Assembly: GCF_947255005.1 (NCBI RefSeq)
Contig: NZ_CAMYFI010000017.1
Coordinates: 1 to 46,641 of the forward strand
Direction of reading: 5' to 3'
Length of the DNA stretch: 46,641 nt
Source of the DNA: an uncultured Tessaracoccus sp.
GTDB taxonomy: Bacteria; Actinomycetota; Actinomycetes; Propionibacteriales; Propionibacteriaceae
Below the pieces are notes generated by a model. The model was not told where the DNA came from and made no database searches. It saw only the letters and a list, made by a program, of their open reading frames with translations. Shown here piece after piece: positions 25,897-34,610 of this stretch. Position 1 is the stretch's first letter; every line of letters begins with the position of its first letter. A program made the translations under genes and the position numbers.

Positions 25897-26897
25897 AGTT
25901 CGTGGATGAGCGCGACGAGGTCGGTCAGCACGCTCGGGTCGGTGGTGGGAGGAACGCCGTGGCCGAGGTTCACAACGTGTGCGGGAGCGGCCTTGCCGCG
26001 CTCGACGACGTCGCGGGCATGGGCCTCCAGCGCGTCCCAGCCGGCGGCCAGCATGGCGGGGTCGATGTTGCCCTGCAGCGGCAGACCGGGCACGAGCTGG
26101 GCTGCCTCGTCGAGGGGCGTGCGGTAGTCCACACCGATGGCCTCGACGCCGCATTGGGCCATGTCAGGAAGGATGTGGCGCGTGCCGACACCGAAGTGAA
26201 TGCGCGGCACCCGCCCCTCAACCGCGGCCAGCGCGTGTGCCGAATGCGGCGCGACGGAAGAGACGTAGTCCGCCCGGCTGAGCGCCCCTGCCCACGAGTC
26301 GAATAGCTGCGCCGCCCGCGCACCGGCGTCGACTTGCACCTGCAGGAACTGGCCCGACAGCTCCGCGCACCACGCGAGCAGCCGCTCCCACGAGGCGGGG
26401 TCGGCGTGCATCATGGTGCGGGCCGTGAGGTGATCGCGTGATCCCTTTCCTTCGACGAGGTACGCCGCCAGCGTGAACGGCGCGCCCGCAAACCCGATGA
26501 GCGGCACCTCGCCCAACTCGCCGACGAGCAGCCGCACGGCCTCGGTGATCGCCGACGGGTCGTCCATGCGGTGCGACGTGATCCGGTCCACGTCGGCTGC
26601 GCTGCGCACCGGCTCGTCGATCACGGGCCCCACGCCGGGCACGATGTCGACGTCGACGCCAGCCAACACCAGGGGCGTCATGATGTCAGAGAAGAAGATC
26701 GCCGCGTCCACCCCGTGCCGCCTGACGGGCTGCATCGTGATCTCGGCAGCGAGCTCCGGCCGCAGGCACGCCTCCAAGATGGTGGTGCCTTGGCGTACTT
26801 CTTTGTACTCCGGTAGCGAGCGGCCTGCCTGGCGCATGAACCATACGGGTAACCGACGGGGGCGGGCCCCGCTCAGGGCTTCGAGAAACGTGCTCAT
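25893..26897 (-). CDS. hemE: Uroporphyrinogen decarboxylase
   Basis: The protein has 334 residues. Both family signatures are present: PVWFMRQAGRSLPEY near the N-terminus (the Arg residues bind substrate carboxylates) and GFAGAPFTLAAYLVEG in the middle; the catalytic Asp is in AIFFSDIMTPL. It removes four carboxyl groups to give coproporphyrinogen III. It is the first gene of the minus-strand operon hemE-hemY-hemCD-hemB-hemL and diverges from hemA across 47 bp. GGGAG lies 1 nt before the ATG, unusually close. Confidence 0.96.
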   Translation of the reverse strand: MSTFLEALSGARPRRLPVWFMRQAGRSLPEYKEVRQGTTILEACLRPELAAEITMQPVRRHGVDAAIFFSDIMTPLVLAGVDVDIVPGVGPVIDEPVRSAADVDRITSHRMDDPSAITEAVRLLVGELGEVPLIGFAGAPFTLAAYLVEGKGSRDHLTARTMMHADPASWERLLAWCAELSGQFLQVQVDAGARAAQLFDSWAGALSRADYVSSVAPHSAHALAAVEGRVPRIHFGVGTRHILPDMAQCGVEAIGVDYRTPLDEAAQLVPGLPLQGNIDPAMLAAGWDALEAHARDVVERGKAAPAHVVNLGHGVPPTTDPSVLTDLVALIHEL

Positions 26898-26944
26898 ACT
26901 CCCTGATTCTGCCGTATTGCTTCAAGGTGGTTGAATGGACCCAT
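26898..26944. promoter_or_regulatory. 47-bp divergent promoter region of the two haem operons
   Basis: Both haem operons must start in or upstream of this short gap. I cannot pick convincing hexamers; TTGAAG on the minus strand near 26921 may be a -35 element of hemE. The shortness suggests overlapping promoters or leaderless transcripts, and hence joint control. Confidence 0.5.
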
Positions 26945-28210
26945 ATGTCTCTGCAGATTTTCTCTCTCGAACACCACCGTCACGGTCTGCCGGTGGTGGA
27001 ACAGGCCGCAGCGAATGTCGACGGAGTCGCCGAGCGGATCGCCCACCACGACGGCGTGCGGGGGGTTGTTCTGCTACACACCTGCAACCGGGTTGAGCTG
27101 GTGCTGGAGGTAGACGACGCCGGCCTGGCAATCCCGTCCCTGCTGCGTGAACACTTCGGCGCAGAGTTCCCGTGGCGCATCTACCGAGGCGAGCAGGCCC
27201 TCGACCACATCTTCCGTGTGACCGCAGGGCTCGAATCCATGGTGATGGGGGAGCGCGAGATCGCTGGCCAGTACCGCCGCGCGCTGCAGGAGGCGCAGGC
27301 TAGTGGGCACGCCTCGCTCGCCATCAGCACCGCCATCGAGGAGGCGCTGCGGACTTCCAAGAAGGTGGCCAGCCACACGCACCTCGACGGCGCCGGGCGC
27401 TCGGTCGTCTCCGTCGGCCTGGATCTGCTCACCGTCGACGACTGGTCGGAGTCACGGGCGCTCCTCGTCGGCACCGGCAGCTACGCCGGCGCGGTGGTGG
27501 CCGCGTTGAAAGCCCGCGGGGTGCGCAGCATCGGCGTGCACTCCGCTACGGGCCGCGCGGCTTCGTTCGCTGACGCCCACGCCATCGATCCCGTCGACGA
27601 CCTCTCCGACGCCCTCGGCGCCGCCGACGTGGTCGTCACCTGCCGCGGGCGGGGTGCAGTGATTGGCCCCGACGATGTCCGCTCCGGCATGAAGTTCCTC
27701 GACCTCGCGCTCGTCCGCGACGTCGACCGCGCGGTGGAAGCGGTACCCGGCGTGCAGGTGGTGAACCTGGAGACCGTCCAGCTGAACGTCGACCCGAAAT
27801 ACGACGGCGACCTCGCCACCGCTGAGCGTCTCATTGACGCCGGACGCACGGCCGCGCTGACGAAGATCCGCGCCCGCGTCGTCGACCCAGCCGTCACCTC
27901 CTTGCGTGAGACGGTGATGCACCTCGTCGAGGAAGAAACCGACCGTCTGCCGAATCGCCCGCTGACGAAGGAGGACGCCTCCCGGGCACTCGAGCGCCTC
28001 GCCGTCCGGCTGCTCCACATTCCCTCCGCGCGCGCCCGTGAGGCCGCGCAGTTGGGGCGCACCAACGAATATCTCATCGCCATGCATGAGCTCTACGGCA
28101 TCGGAGAGCCACTCGCCGCGTACGAGGTGGAGGAGGGGCGCTGCCCCGTCACCGGACTCGGCATGGACGACGTCGCTAGCCAGAACCCCCAACGCACCAT
28201 CGCATCATGA
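26945..28210 (+). CDS. hemA: Glutamyl-tRNA reductase
   Basis: The protein has 421 residues. I chose ATG 26945 (SLQIFSLEHHRHGLPVVEQ), matching the family; an upstream frame adds six unrelated residues. The catalytic Cys is in VVLLHTCNRVEL, followed by ESMVMGEREIAGQYRRAL (tRNA/substrate domain) and a nucleotide-binding region ALLVGTGSYAGAVVAAL. It reduces glutamyl-tRNA(Glu) with NADPH to glutamate 1-semialdehyde, the first committed step of the C5 pathway. The stop overlaps the ferrochelatase start (ATGA). Confidence 0.96.
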   Translation: MSLQIFSLEHHRHGLPVVEQAAANVDGVAERIAHHDGVRGVVLLHTCNRVELVLEVDDAGLAIPSLLREHFGAEFPWRIYRGEQALDHIFRVTAGLESMVMGEREIAGQYRRALQEAQASGHASLAISTAIEEALRTSKKVASHTHLDGAGRSVVSVGLDLLTVDDWSESRALLVGTGSYAGAVVAALKARGVRSIGVHSATGRAASFADAHAIDPVDDLSDALGAADVVVTCRGRGAVIGPDDVRSGMKFLDLALVRDVDRAVEAVPGVQVVNLETVQLNVDPKYDGDLATAERLIDAGRTAALTKIRARVVDPAVTSLRETVMHLVEEETDRLPNRPLTKEDASRALERLAVRLLHIPSARAREAAQLGRTNEYLIAMHELYGIGEPLAAYEVEEGRCPVTGLGMDDVASQNPQRTIAS

Positions 28211-29262
28211 ATATCGAACCTTATAGCGCCATCATGGTGGCCTCGTATGGCGGCCCCAACGAGCCCGACGACGTGTTGCCGTTCATGCGCAACGCCACCC
28301 GCGGCAAGGGGATTCCCGACGAGCGCCTCTTGGAAGTCTCCGAGCACTACATGCTGTTCGGCGGTAAGTCGCCCATCAACGAATTGAACGCACAACTCGT
28401 CGACGCGCTCCAGGCCGAGCTGCACCGTCGCGGCGCCGACGTGCCCGTGGTGATCGGCAACCGCAACTGGGAGCCGTACATGGTAGATGTGGTGCGCGAA
28501 CTCGTCGACGGTGGGCACGAACGGGTGCTCGCCGTCGCGACGAGCGCGTACCAGTCGTACTCCAACTGCCGGCAGTACCACGAAGACCTCGTGCAAGCCT
28601 GCGATGAGCAGCCCATCGTCGTCGACAAGCTGGACCCCTTCTGGTGGGCCCCCGAGTTCGCGAGCGCCAACGCCCGGCGCGTAGTCGCCTCGTGGAGGAA
28701 GCTTCGGGAGCGGATCGGCGACGGGAAAGCCCGCCTGGTGTTCGTCACGCACTCCATCCCGGTGGCGATGGAGGAGCGCTCCGGCCCGGGTGCGCCGTCG
28801 CCGCTGTATCAGGCGCAACACCTCCAAGTGGCGCAACAGGTGGCGGAGCTCGCCGCCGACGAGCTGGGTGAGGCGCTCACCTGGGATCTCGCCTTCTGCT
28901 CCCGCTCCGGGCCGCCGCACGTGCCATGGCTGGAACCCGACGTGAACGACCACCTCGAGGCGATCATCGACGAGGTAGACGGCGTCGTCGTAGCCCCCAT
29001 CGGTTTCATCGCCGACCACATGGAAGTGGCCTTCGACCTCGACACCGAGGCCGCCAAAACCGCCCGCAGCTTGGGGCTCGCCTACGAGCGTGCGGGCACC
29101 GTTGGCGTGGACGACGAGTTCGTCGGCATGCTGGTGGATCACATCGAAGACGCCGCTCGGCGTGCCAGCGAGGGCAAGCCGGTGGATGAGTACTGTCATT
29201 TCGCGGGCGGCACGTGCTGCCTGCCACCCCAACGTCCCACCCGAACAGGAGCACCATCGTGA
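28207..29262 (+). CDS. cpfC: Coproporphyrin III ferrochelatase CpfC (HemH family)
   Basis: The protein has 351 residues. Ferrochelatase signatures include SYGGPNEPDDVLPFMRN at the N-terminus, the conserved LVFVTHSIP metal-ligand segment and the acidic C-terminal pocket around PIGFIADHMEVAFDLDTEA. It inserts ferrous iron into coproporphyrin III. The coupled chdC-type gene downstream shows that the coproporphyrin branch is used, so CpfC is a better name than HemH. The tail CHFAGGTCC resembles the Cys cluster of actinobacterial enzymes that bind a [2Fe-2S] centre, although I cannot confirm all four ligands. Translation is coupled to both neighbours. Confidence 0.95.
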   Translation: MNIEPYSAIMVASYGGPNEPDDVLPFMRNATRGKGIPDERLLEVSEHYMLFGGKSPINELNAQLVDALQAELHRRGADVPVVIGNRNWEPYMVDVVRELVDGGHERVLAVATSAYQSYSNCRQYHEDLVQACDEQPIVVDKLDPFWWAPEFASANARRVVASWRKLRERIGDGKARLVFVTHSIPVAMEERSGPGAPSPLYQAQHLQVAQQVAELAADELGEALTWDLAFCSRSGPPHVPWLEPDVNDHLEAIIDEVDGVVVAPIGFIADHMEVAFDLDTEAAKTARSLGLAYERAGTVGVDDEFVGMLVDHIEDAARRASEGKPVDEYCHFAGGTCCLPPQRPTRTGAPS

Positions 29263-29975
29263 AGCACCCCAGCCGCGACGAGCGTGACGAGGAAAACGTC
29301 GACTACAAGGCCATTAACCGCGGATCGCACTACTCCATGCACGCTGTGTTCGCCACGTGCATGCCGCTCGCCAGCGACGCCGATGCGCAGGCGACCGCGC
29401 TGCGCGAAGAGATCGAAGCCACCGGCGTGACCATCCGCGGCTTCTACGACGTCAGTGGGTTCCGCGCTGACGCCGACCTCATGGTGTGGATGCTCTCCGA
29501 CGATCCCCACGCACTCCAGCGTGCCTACCACACCATCCGCAATAGCGAGCTGGGTGCGGCGCTGGGGCCGGTGTGGTCCGCCGTCGCCGTGCACCGCGCC
29601 GCTGAGTTCAACAAGGCGCACGTGCCGAGCTGCTTCGCCGGGATCGCGCCGCGCCCCTGGGCGACGGTGTACCCGTTCGTGCGCAGCTACGACTGGTACG
29701 TGCTCGACGATGCCCACCGCTCCAAGATGTTGCGCGAGCACGGCATGGCAGGGCGCGAATATCCCGACGTGATCGCGTCGACGATGTCCGCTTTCGCCCT
29801 CGGCGACTACGAGTGGATCCTCACCTTCGAAGCCGACGAGCTCCACCGCCTCACGGACGCGATGCGCCACCAGCGCGGGGTCGAGGCGCGCCTGCACGTG
29901 CGCGAGGAGACGCCGTTCTTCACCGGCCCGCTCGTCACCCTCGACGAGTGGGTCGCCCGCCAACCGCGCGCCTGA
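29259..29975 (+). CDS. chdC: Coproheme decarboxylase ChdC (HemQ)
   Basis: The protein has 238 residues. The start is GTG 29259, which overlaps the cpfC stop (GTGA) and follows AGGAG at the right distance; an ATG at 29214 lies inside cpfC. Family segments are FYDVSGFRADADLMVWMLSD, FVRSYDWYVLDDAHRSKMLREHG (with the candidate catalytic Tyr) and FALGDYEWILTFEADEL. It uses peroxide to decarboxylate coprohaem III to haem b, the last step of the pathway. It ends the plus-strand haem operon. Confidence 0.95.
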   Translation: MKHPSRDERDEENVDYKAINRGSHYSMHAVFATCMPLASDADAQATALREEIEATGVTIRGFYDVSGFRADADLMVWMLSDDPHALQRAYHTIRNSELGAALGPVWSAVAVHRAAEFNKAHVPSCFAGIAPRPWATVYPFVRSYDWYVLDDAHRSKMLREHGMAGREYPDVIASTMSAFALGDYEWILTFEADELHRLTDAMRHQRGVEARLHVREETPFFTGPLVTLDEWVARQPRA

Positions 29976-30012
29976 CGCCCTCCTGCTGGCCGGGCCTCCG
30001 TCGGGCATACGT

Positions 30013-30115
30013 AACCTGTGCGGCTCAGTTCCGGATCAAGTGTCACTTGCCCAGCTGCGACGAGGCGCCGTCGGGAGACAGGTGACACTTGATCCGCTCA
30101 GTTGCCGCACAGGTT
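30013..30115. repeat. 103-bp imperfect palindromic repeat, copy 3
   Basis: It has the same ends and length as copies 1 and 2, with a more diverged left arm (GGCTCAGTTCCGGATCAAG). It lies 37 bp downstream of chdC. Confidence 0.88.
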
Positions 30116-30158
30116 GCACCTGCTGGGGCGAGCCCAGCACCCGTCAGACAGGCACAGG

Positions 30159-30204
30159 ATAGATCAAGTTCGTGGTGGGTAGACGAGCCACCAACTTGAT
30201 CTAT
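30159..30204 (-). terminator. Hairpin overlapping the radical SAM stop codon
   Basis: ATAGATCAAGTTCGTGG (30159-30175) pairs with 30188-30204 with one mismatch. The TAG stop of the radical SAM gene (30201-30203) is inside the right arm. It probably terminates that gene, and possibly chdC from the other side. Confidence 0.6.
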
Positions 30205-31394
30205 GATTCGGCGTCGGCCAGCCACGCATCGGGTTGGTAGATGCAGGTGGGGTCGGAGGCGAGCGGGTCGCCCAGCATGGCGTGGGCGCGGGCCCTCGAG
30301 CCGCCGCAGATCCAGTTGAAGTCGCACACGCTGCACTTGCCGGAATAGCTCGACGGGTCGCGCAACGCCTGCATCATGGGCGCGTTCGAGTAGATGTCGT
30401 GGAACGACTGCTCCTTCACCGATCCACAGCGATACGGCAGGAATCCCGACGGGTACACGTCGCCGATGTGATCCACGAACGCAAAGCCCCGGCCCGAGTT
30501 CACCCCGATGGGTGGGCGGGGCGGACGTCGATGCGTCACCTCGCCCAGCAGCCGGTCGGTCTCGGCCATCAGCCACCGGTGCAGCTCGCCGCGCTCGGGC
30601 ATGGGGAGCCCGGCCTGGCGGGCCTCGTCGCGCTGGATCGCCACGCGACGGTAGTTCGGCGCCTCGGTGACCTTCACCGCGATGCGGTCGGAGACATCGT
30701 GCAACCAGTGCAGCACGTCCTCCATCTGCTCCGGGTCGAGGGGCTCGAGGTTCGAGCCGCGCCCCATCGGCACGAGGAACAGCAGGTACCACATGTGCGC
30801 CTGCATGGCGATGGTGTTCGCCAGCAGCTGCGGCAGTTCCTGCAGGTTGTTCTTGCAGATCGTGGTGTTCACCTGGAAGCGGAATCCATGCTTGACAACG
30901 AGTTTTGCTGCCTGCATCGTGGCGTCGTAGGTGCCTGCGATGCCGCGGAATGAGTCGTGCGTGGCGGCGGTGGCGCCGTCGAGGGAGAGCGAGAACGCCT
31001 TCACGCCGGCCTCGCGCACGGACGCGAGTCGTTCGTCGGTGAGCAGCGGAGTCACCGACGGCGACAGCGCGATCGGCAAGCCGATGCTGGTGCCGTATGC
31101 GATGAGCTCCTCCAGATCGGGTCGCTCGAACGCGTCGCCGCCGGAGAGGATCACGATGGGGCGAGGCGTACCGTAGGACGCGAACTCGTCGAGCAATTTC
31201 TTGCCCTCGGCGGTGGTGAGTTGGCGGGGGTCGGGCTTCGTGAACGCGTCGGCGCGGCAATGCTTGCACGCCAGCTGGCAGGCCCTGGTCACCTCCCACA
31301 CGATGACGTGCGGTCGCTCGCCGGCGTCGTGATGCAGGGTACGAACGACGCCCTTGCGGGCCTCGTGAGGATGCGAACCAGGATGCGCAGACAT
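30201..31394 (-). CDS. Radical SAM/SPASM-domain protein (AhbD/NirJ-like)
   Basis: The protein has 397 residues. I chose ATG 31394 (MSAHPGSHPHEARKG); a longer frame adds 11 residues. The radical SAM cluster motif is CQLACKHC (Cx3Cx2C) near residues 41-48, followed by VILSGGDAFERPDL. The C-terminal SPASM region has CGSV, CSVCDFNWICGG and a last Cys in DPTC for auxiliary iron-sulphur clusters. Relatives include haem d1/alternative haem enzymes (NirJ, AhbD) and peptide-modifying maturases. The position beside a complete haem pathway suggests tetrapyrrole chemistry. No precursor peptide gene is evident beside it, which argues against a RiPP role. Confidence 0.88.
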   Translation of the reverse strand: MSAHPGSHPHEARKGVVRTLHHDAGERPHVIVWEVTRACQLACKHCRADAFTKPDPRQLTTAEGKKLLDEFASYGTPRPIVILSGGDAFERPDLEELIAYGTSIGLPIALSPSVTPLLTDERLASVREAGVKAFSLSLDGATAATHDSFRGIAGTYDATMQAAKLVVKHGFRFQVNTTICKNNLQELPQLLANTIAMQAHMWYLLFLVPMGRGSNLEPLDPEQMEDVLHWLHDVSDRIAVKVTEAPNYRRVAIQRDEARQAGLPMPERGELHRWLMAETDRLLGEVTHRRPPRPPIGVNSGRGFAFVDHIGDVYPSGFLPYRCGSVKEQSFHDIYSNAPMMQALRDPSSYSGKCSVCDFNWICGGSRARAHAMLGDPLASDPTCIYQPDAWLADAES

Positions 31395-31518
31395 GTCCCC
31401 GACGATAACCGCCTGCCACCGGGGCACCTGAAGCGGGGTCCGCTACCGGGGACGCAAGACAGTCCTGCCGCACATACTGAGCAAGGAGGGAGGGGGCCAC
31501 AACAGGTCTCCTGCATGG

Positions 31519-31527
31519 TGTTATGAT
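31519..31527 (+). promoter_or_regulatory. Extended -10 promoter of the B12 importer operon
   Basis: TGTTATGAT (TGn followed by TATGAT) would start transcription near 31534, directly before the riboswitch. No -35 hexamer is clear, which is tolerated by extended -10 promoters. Confidence 0.5.
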
Positions 31528-31534
31528 GACCGCA

Positions 31535-31660
31535 CTTCTTCGGAGGCGGATGGCGTCATCGAAGATGCCCCTAGCCAGGGAATTCCGGTGAGAATCCGGA
31601 GCTGTCGCGCAACGGTATGGCCAAGAGCTAAGCCCGATCACTGGCGAAGGGCTGTGTATT
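31535..31660 (+). ncRNA. Cobalamin riboswitch
   Basis: The conserved core is plain: GGGAATTCCGGTGAGAATCC, then GCTGTCGCGCAACGGTAT, then the B12 box AAGCCCGATCACTGGC. It precedes the importer genes, so adenosylcobalamin or related corrinoid should switch them off. A small hairpin (GGTCG/CGACC, near 31665-31681) lies just before the ribosome-binding site AGGAAG and may be the expression platform, giving translational control. The outer boundaries are approximate. Confidence 0.93.
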
Positions 31661-31700
31661 TCCCGGTCGCGCGAAACGACCCTGACAGGAAGTTCAGACA

Positions 31701-32765
31701 TTGCCCGTTCCTGAACGTGACGAATCGCCCAGGCAGCGCTTGGCCGCGAGACGTCGTCGGCTGTTCGGACGCATCCTCGTGCTTGCGGTGCTGCTGATGG
31801 TCTCGCCTGCCCTCACCATTGCGTTGGGCCCTGCGGGAGTGCCGATCCCAGAGGTGCTCGGGGTGATTGCGAGCCACATCCCTGGGTTGGACGTGGACAT
31901 CACTTGGTCGCAGACGGCTGACGCTATCGTCTGGCAGACCCGGGCGCCCCGCATCGTTGGGGCGGTGGTGGTAGGCGCCGTGCTAGGCACGTCTGGGGTC
32001 GTGTTACAAGCCATTGTCCGAAACCCTCTCGCCGAGCCGTACGTGCTGGGAGTCAGCTCAGGAGCGTCCACGGGAGCAGCGGTCGGCATGGTCATCATCG
32101 GGACGACGAGTGCTGTTGGCGTCAGCGGGCTGGCGTTCATTGGTGCACTGATCGCCACCGGTTTGGTGCTTCTGATCGGAGGGCGCCAGGGCTCGTCGTT
32201 GCATCTTGTGTTGGGCGGTCTGGCGGTCGGTTTTGGGTTTCAGGCCGTGACCAACCTCATTGTGTTTTCATCAGGAAGCCCAGAGACGTCGAGAGCCGTG
32301 ATGTTTTGGATGCTCGGATCTCTCGGGCGGATCTCGTGGAGCGATCTCCCGGTGGTGAGCGTGGTTGCTGTGGTACTCGTCGCGCTGATGATGCTCTTCG
32401 GCCCGGTTCTCGATGCCCTGAGTAGCGGAGATAACACGGCACGCTCCGTAGGGGTGGAGCCTGGACCTGCCCGGGCAATCCTGTTAGTGCTCGTCTCGGC
32501 CGCAGTGGGTGTCGCGGTCGCGACAGCGGGGAGCATCGGGTTCGTAGGGCTCGTGATCCCGCACATGATGCGTTCTTTCGTCGGGCATTCGCACCGCATG
32601 TTGGTGCTCGCGAGCGCTCTCGCGTCCTCACTGTTTCTCGTCTGGGCGGACGCGTTCGCCCGCATTGCTTTCGCCCCCGCCGAGCTGCCTCTGGGCGTTG
32701 TCACTGGACTCGTCGGGGCACCCATCCTCGTTGTACTCGTACGTCGATTGGCTCCGGGTCGCTGA
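31701..32765 (+). CDS. Cobalamin ABC importer permease (BtuC/FecCD family)
   Basis: The protein has 354 residues with about ten membrane helices. The start is TTG 31701, 7 nt after AGGAAG. A very basic N-terminus (RQRLAARRRRLFGR) precedes the first helix. FecCD-family motifs include RAPRIVGAVVVGAVLGTSG, NPLAEPYVLGVSSGAS and GSIGFVGLVIPHMMR, the last being the region that touches the ATPase. The cobalamin riboswitch immediately upstream identifies the cargo as B12 or a precursor. The binding protein and ATPase genes follow in the same operon. Confidence 0.94.
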   Translation: MPVPERDESPRQRLAARRRRLFGRILVLAVLLMVSPALTIALGPAGVPIPEVLGVIASHIPGLDVDITWSQTADAIVWQTRAPRIVGAVVVGAVLGTSGVVLQAIVRNPLAEPYVLGVSSGASTGAAVGMVIIGTTSAVGVSGLAFIGALIATGLVLLIGGRQGSSLHLVLGGLAVGFGFQAVTNLIVFSSGSPETSRAVMFWMLGSLGRISWSDLPVVSVVAVVLVALMMLFGPVLDALSSGDNTARSVGVEPGPARAILLVLVSAAVGVAVATAGSIGFVGLVIPHMMRSFVGHSHRMLVLASALASSLFLVWADAFARIAFAPAELPLGVVTGLVGAPILVVLVRRLAPGR

Positions 32766-32796
32766 AGCCAAACAACAACTATCGAAAGGTTCAACA

Positions 32797-33831
32797 ATGA
32801 CGAAACGATTGCTGGTACCACTGGCGCTACTCTCCCTGGCCGTTGCCGCGTGCGGCACATCTGCGGCTGACAAAGCAAATCAGGCCGCCTCGCAAGCGAG
32901 CGAGCCGAGCGCATCCACCTCGCAAGCCAGCGAGCCGAGCGCGGCGACGGGGTTTCCTGCGCGTATCACCAACTGCGGCCATGAGCTGACAGTTGAAAAG
33001 GCTCCGGAACGCGTGCTGATGTTTTCCGGAACAGCGGCACCTGTGTTGGATGAGCTGGGTTTGTTGGACAAGGTGACGGCGCACGCCGGTGCGCAGAGGT
33101 TTGGCGAGGCAGCCGGCGACCTCGATCAGAAACTCAGAGCCATCAAGCAGGTTTCCAGTGAGGAATTGGAGACTGGAGGCGCCTCGATGTCCACCGAGGC
33201 GATCCTCGCTGTCAACCCAGACCTCGTGCTCGCCTACGACCAAGGCGTTGATCGGGAGGCCCTTGCCAAACTGGGGATCCCGTTCTACTCACCGGAAGCG
33301 CTGTGCCCCAATTATGAGGTCAAGCAGGCATCGTGGGAGCTGGTGGACGAGGAGTTTGAACGGATTGCCACCATCTTTGGGGTGACCGATCGCTTGCCGC
33401 AGGCGTTGGAGCGCCTGCATTCGCAGGTCAATGAGCTCCAGCAGCACAGCGACGCCGTCGCTGGTTCGACTGGGGCGGCGTTGTACGTCACCCCAGGATC
33501 GTCCACCTTCTACGCGTACGGGACCTCGTCGATGGTGCAGCCAATCTTCTCGGCGGTGGGGCTGAAGAACTCATTCGACGACGAGACCACCCGGGTGTTC
33601 GACATGACGATGGAGACCTTGCTGAAACGGGATCCAGAGTGGATCGTACTGCTTTCCCAGGACGCGACCGAGCAGGAAGCGAAGGACACCTTCATGGGGT
33701 TCCCCGGCGTGGATGCGCTGCAGGCGGTAACCAAGAACCAGGTTGTTGTCTTGCCATTCGCGCTGACTGACCCGCCAAGCAACCTCTCGGTTGAGGGTGC
33801 TGTGCGACTTGCGAAGGCGTTGCATCAGTAG
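32797..33831 (+). CDS. Cobalamin ABC importer substrate-binding lipoprotein
   Basis: The protein has 344 residues. The start is ATG 32797 after GAAAGG. The signal peptide ends in the lipobox AVAAC, so Cys19 or so is lipidated and the protein is anchored on the outer face. A Ser/Ala linker contains a direct repeat of about 8 residues (QASEPSAST). The mature part is a class III helical-backbone binding protein (PERVLMFSGTAAPVLDELGLLDKV; VNPDLVLAYDQGVD; LLKRDPEWIVLLSQ). It delivers cargo to the FecCD-type permease encoded upstream. Confidence 0.93.
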   Translation: MTKRLLVPLALLSLAVAACGTSAADKANQAASQASEPSASTSQASEPSAATGFPARITNCGHELTVEKAPERVLMFSGTAAPVLDELGLLDKVTAHAGAQRFGEAAGDLDQKLRAIKQVSSEELETGGASMSTEAILAVNPDLVLAYDQGVDREALAKLGIPFYSPEALCPNYEVKQASWELVDEEFERIATIFGVTDRLPQALERLHSQVNELQQHSDAVAGSTGAALYVTPGSSTFYAYGTSSMVQPIFSAVGLKNSFDDETTRVFDMTMETLLKRDPEWIVLLSQDATEQEAKDTFMGFPGVDALQAVTKNQVVVLPFALTDPPSNLSVEGAVRLAKALHQ

Positions 33832-34604
33832 TGCTCGACGTTCGAGACGTTCGGATCGAGCGTGGTGGGAAGGTCGTGCTCGATGGGGTGAGCCTCGTGG
33901 CACGCCAAGGCGAGACCGTCGGCATTCTAGGGCCGAACGGTTCGGGCAAGTCTTCGCTCCTGCTGGCTCTGCAAAAGGCGTTGCAGATGAGGGAAGGGCA
34001 GGTTCTCCTGGACGGCACCGACGTGCAATTGCTTGGGCGACGCGCGATCGCTCAAGCAATTGCCGTGGTGGCGCAGGAAACGGGGACGACGTTGCCGCTT
34101 TCGGTGCGCGACTCCGTGATGCTCGGGCGTCTCGCGTCGTCTGGGATCCTGCGTTACGGCGCGTCTGCAGAGGAAGGTATCGTCGAGGAGGCGCTCGAGA
34201 GGGTGGGGCTCGCCGGCTACTCGGAGCGGCTCATCACACAACTCTCAGGAGGGGAACGGCAGCGCGCGCTGATAGCCCGGGCCATCGCACAGCAGGCTAC
34301 GCATCTGCTTCTCGACGAACCCACGAATCATCTGGATTTGCGTCACCAATTCGCGCTACTCGACCTGATCGCCTCCCTCGATTGCGCCACCGTGATTGTG
34401 CTGCACGACCTGAATCTTGCAGCGCGCTGCTGCGATCGGCTACTCCTACTCGACGAAGGGCAGCTCGTCGCGGCGGGGACACCCGACGAAGTACTGCAAC
34501 CGGCCCTGATCGAGCAGGTGTACGGGGTCTCGGTGGAGCGAATTGAGAGCGGGGGGAAGGTGCATCTCATCTTCGGACCTCCCCGCAGCAGCACTTCAGC
34601 CTGA
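33831..34604 (+). CDS. Cobalamin ABC importer ATPase
   Basis: The protein has 257 residues. The start is GTG 33831, whose G is the last base of the preceding TAG stop. Walker A is GPNGSGKSS, the ABC signature is LSGGERQRALIARA, Walker B is LLLDEPTNHLD, and the switch His is in IVLHDLNLAA. It powers uptake through the permease at 31701. It converges with the TM2 gene with only 6 bp between the stops. Confidence 0.95.
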   Translation: MLDVRDVRIERGGKVVLDGVSLVARQGETVGILGPNGSGKSSLLLALQKALQMREGQVLLDGTDVQLLGRRAIAQAIAVVAQETGTTLPLSVRDSVMLGRLASSGILRYGASAEEGIVEEALERVGLAGYSERLITQLSGGERQRALIARAIAQQATHLLLDEPTNHLDLRHQFALLDLIASLDCATVIVLHDLNLAARCCDRLLLLDEGQLVAAGTPDEVLQPALIEQVYGVSVERIESGGKVHLIFGPPRSSTSA

Positions 34605-34610
34605 TGTTTG

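Noticed and set aside
24628..26127. Open frame of 499 codons on the plus strand
   Set aside because: Antisense to hemY and hemE, with His/Arg-rich shadow composition.
30043..31701. Open frame of 552 codons on the minus strand
   Set aside because: Mostly the radical SAM gene read in another frame, extended through a repeat and the riboswitch region.
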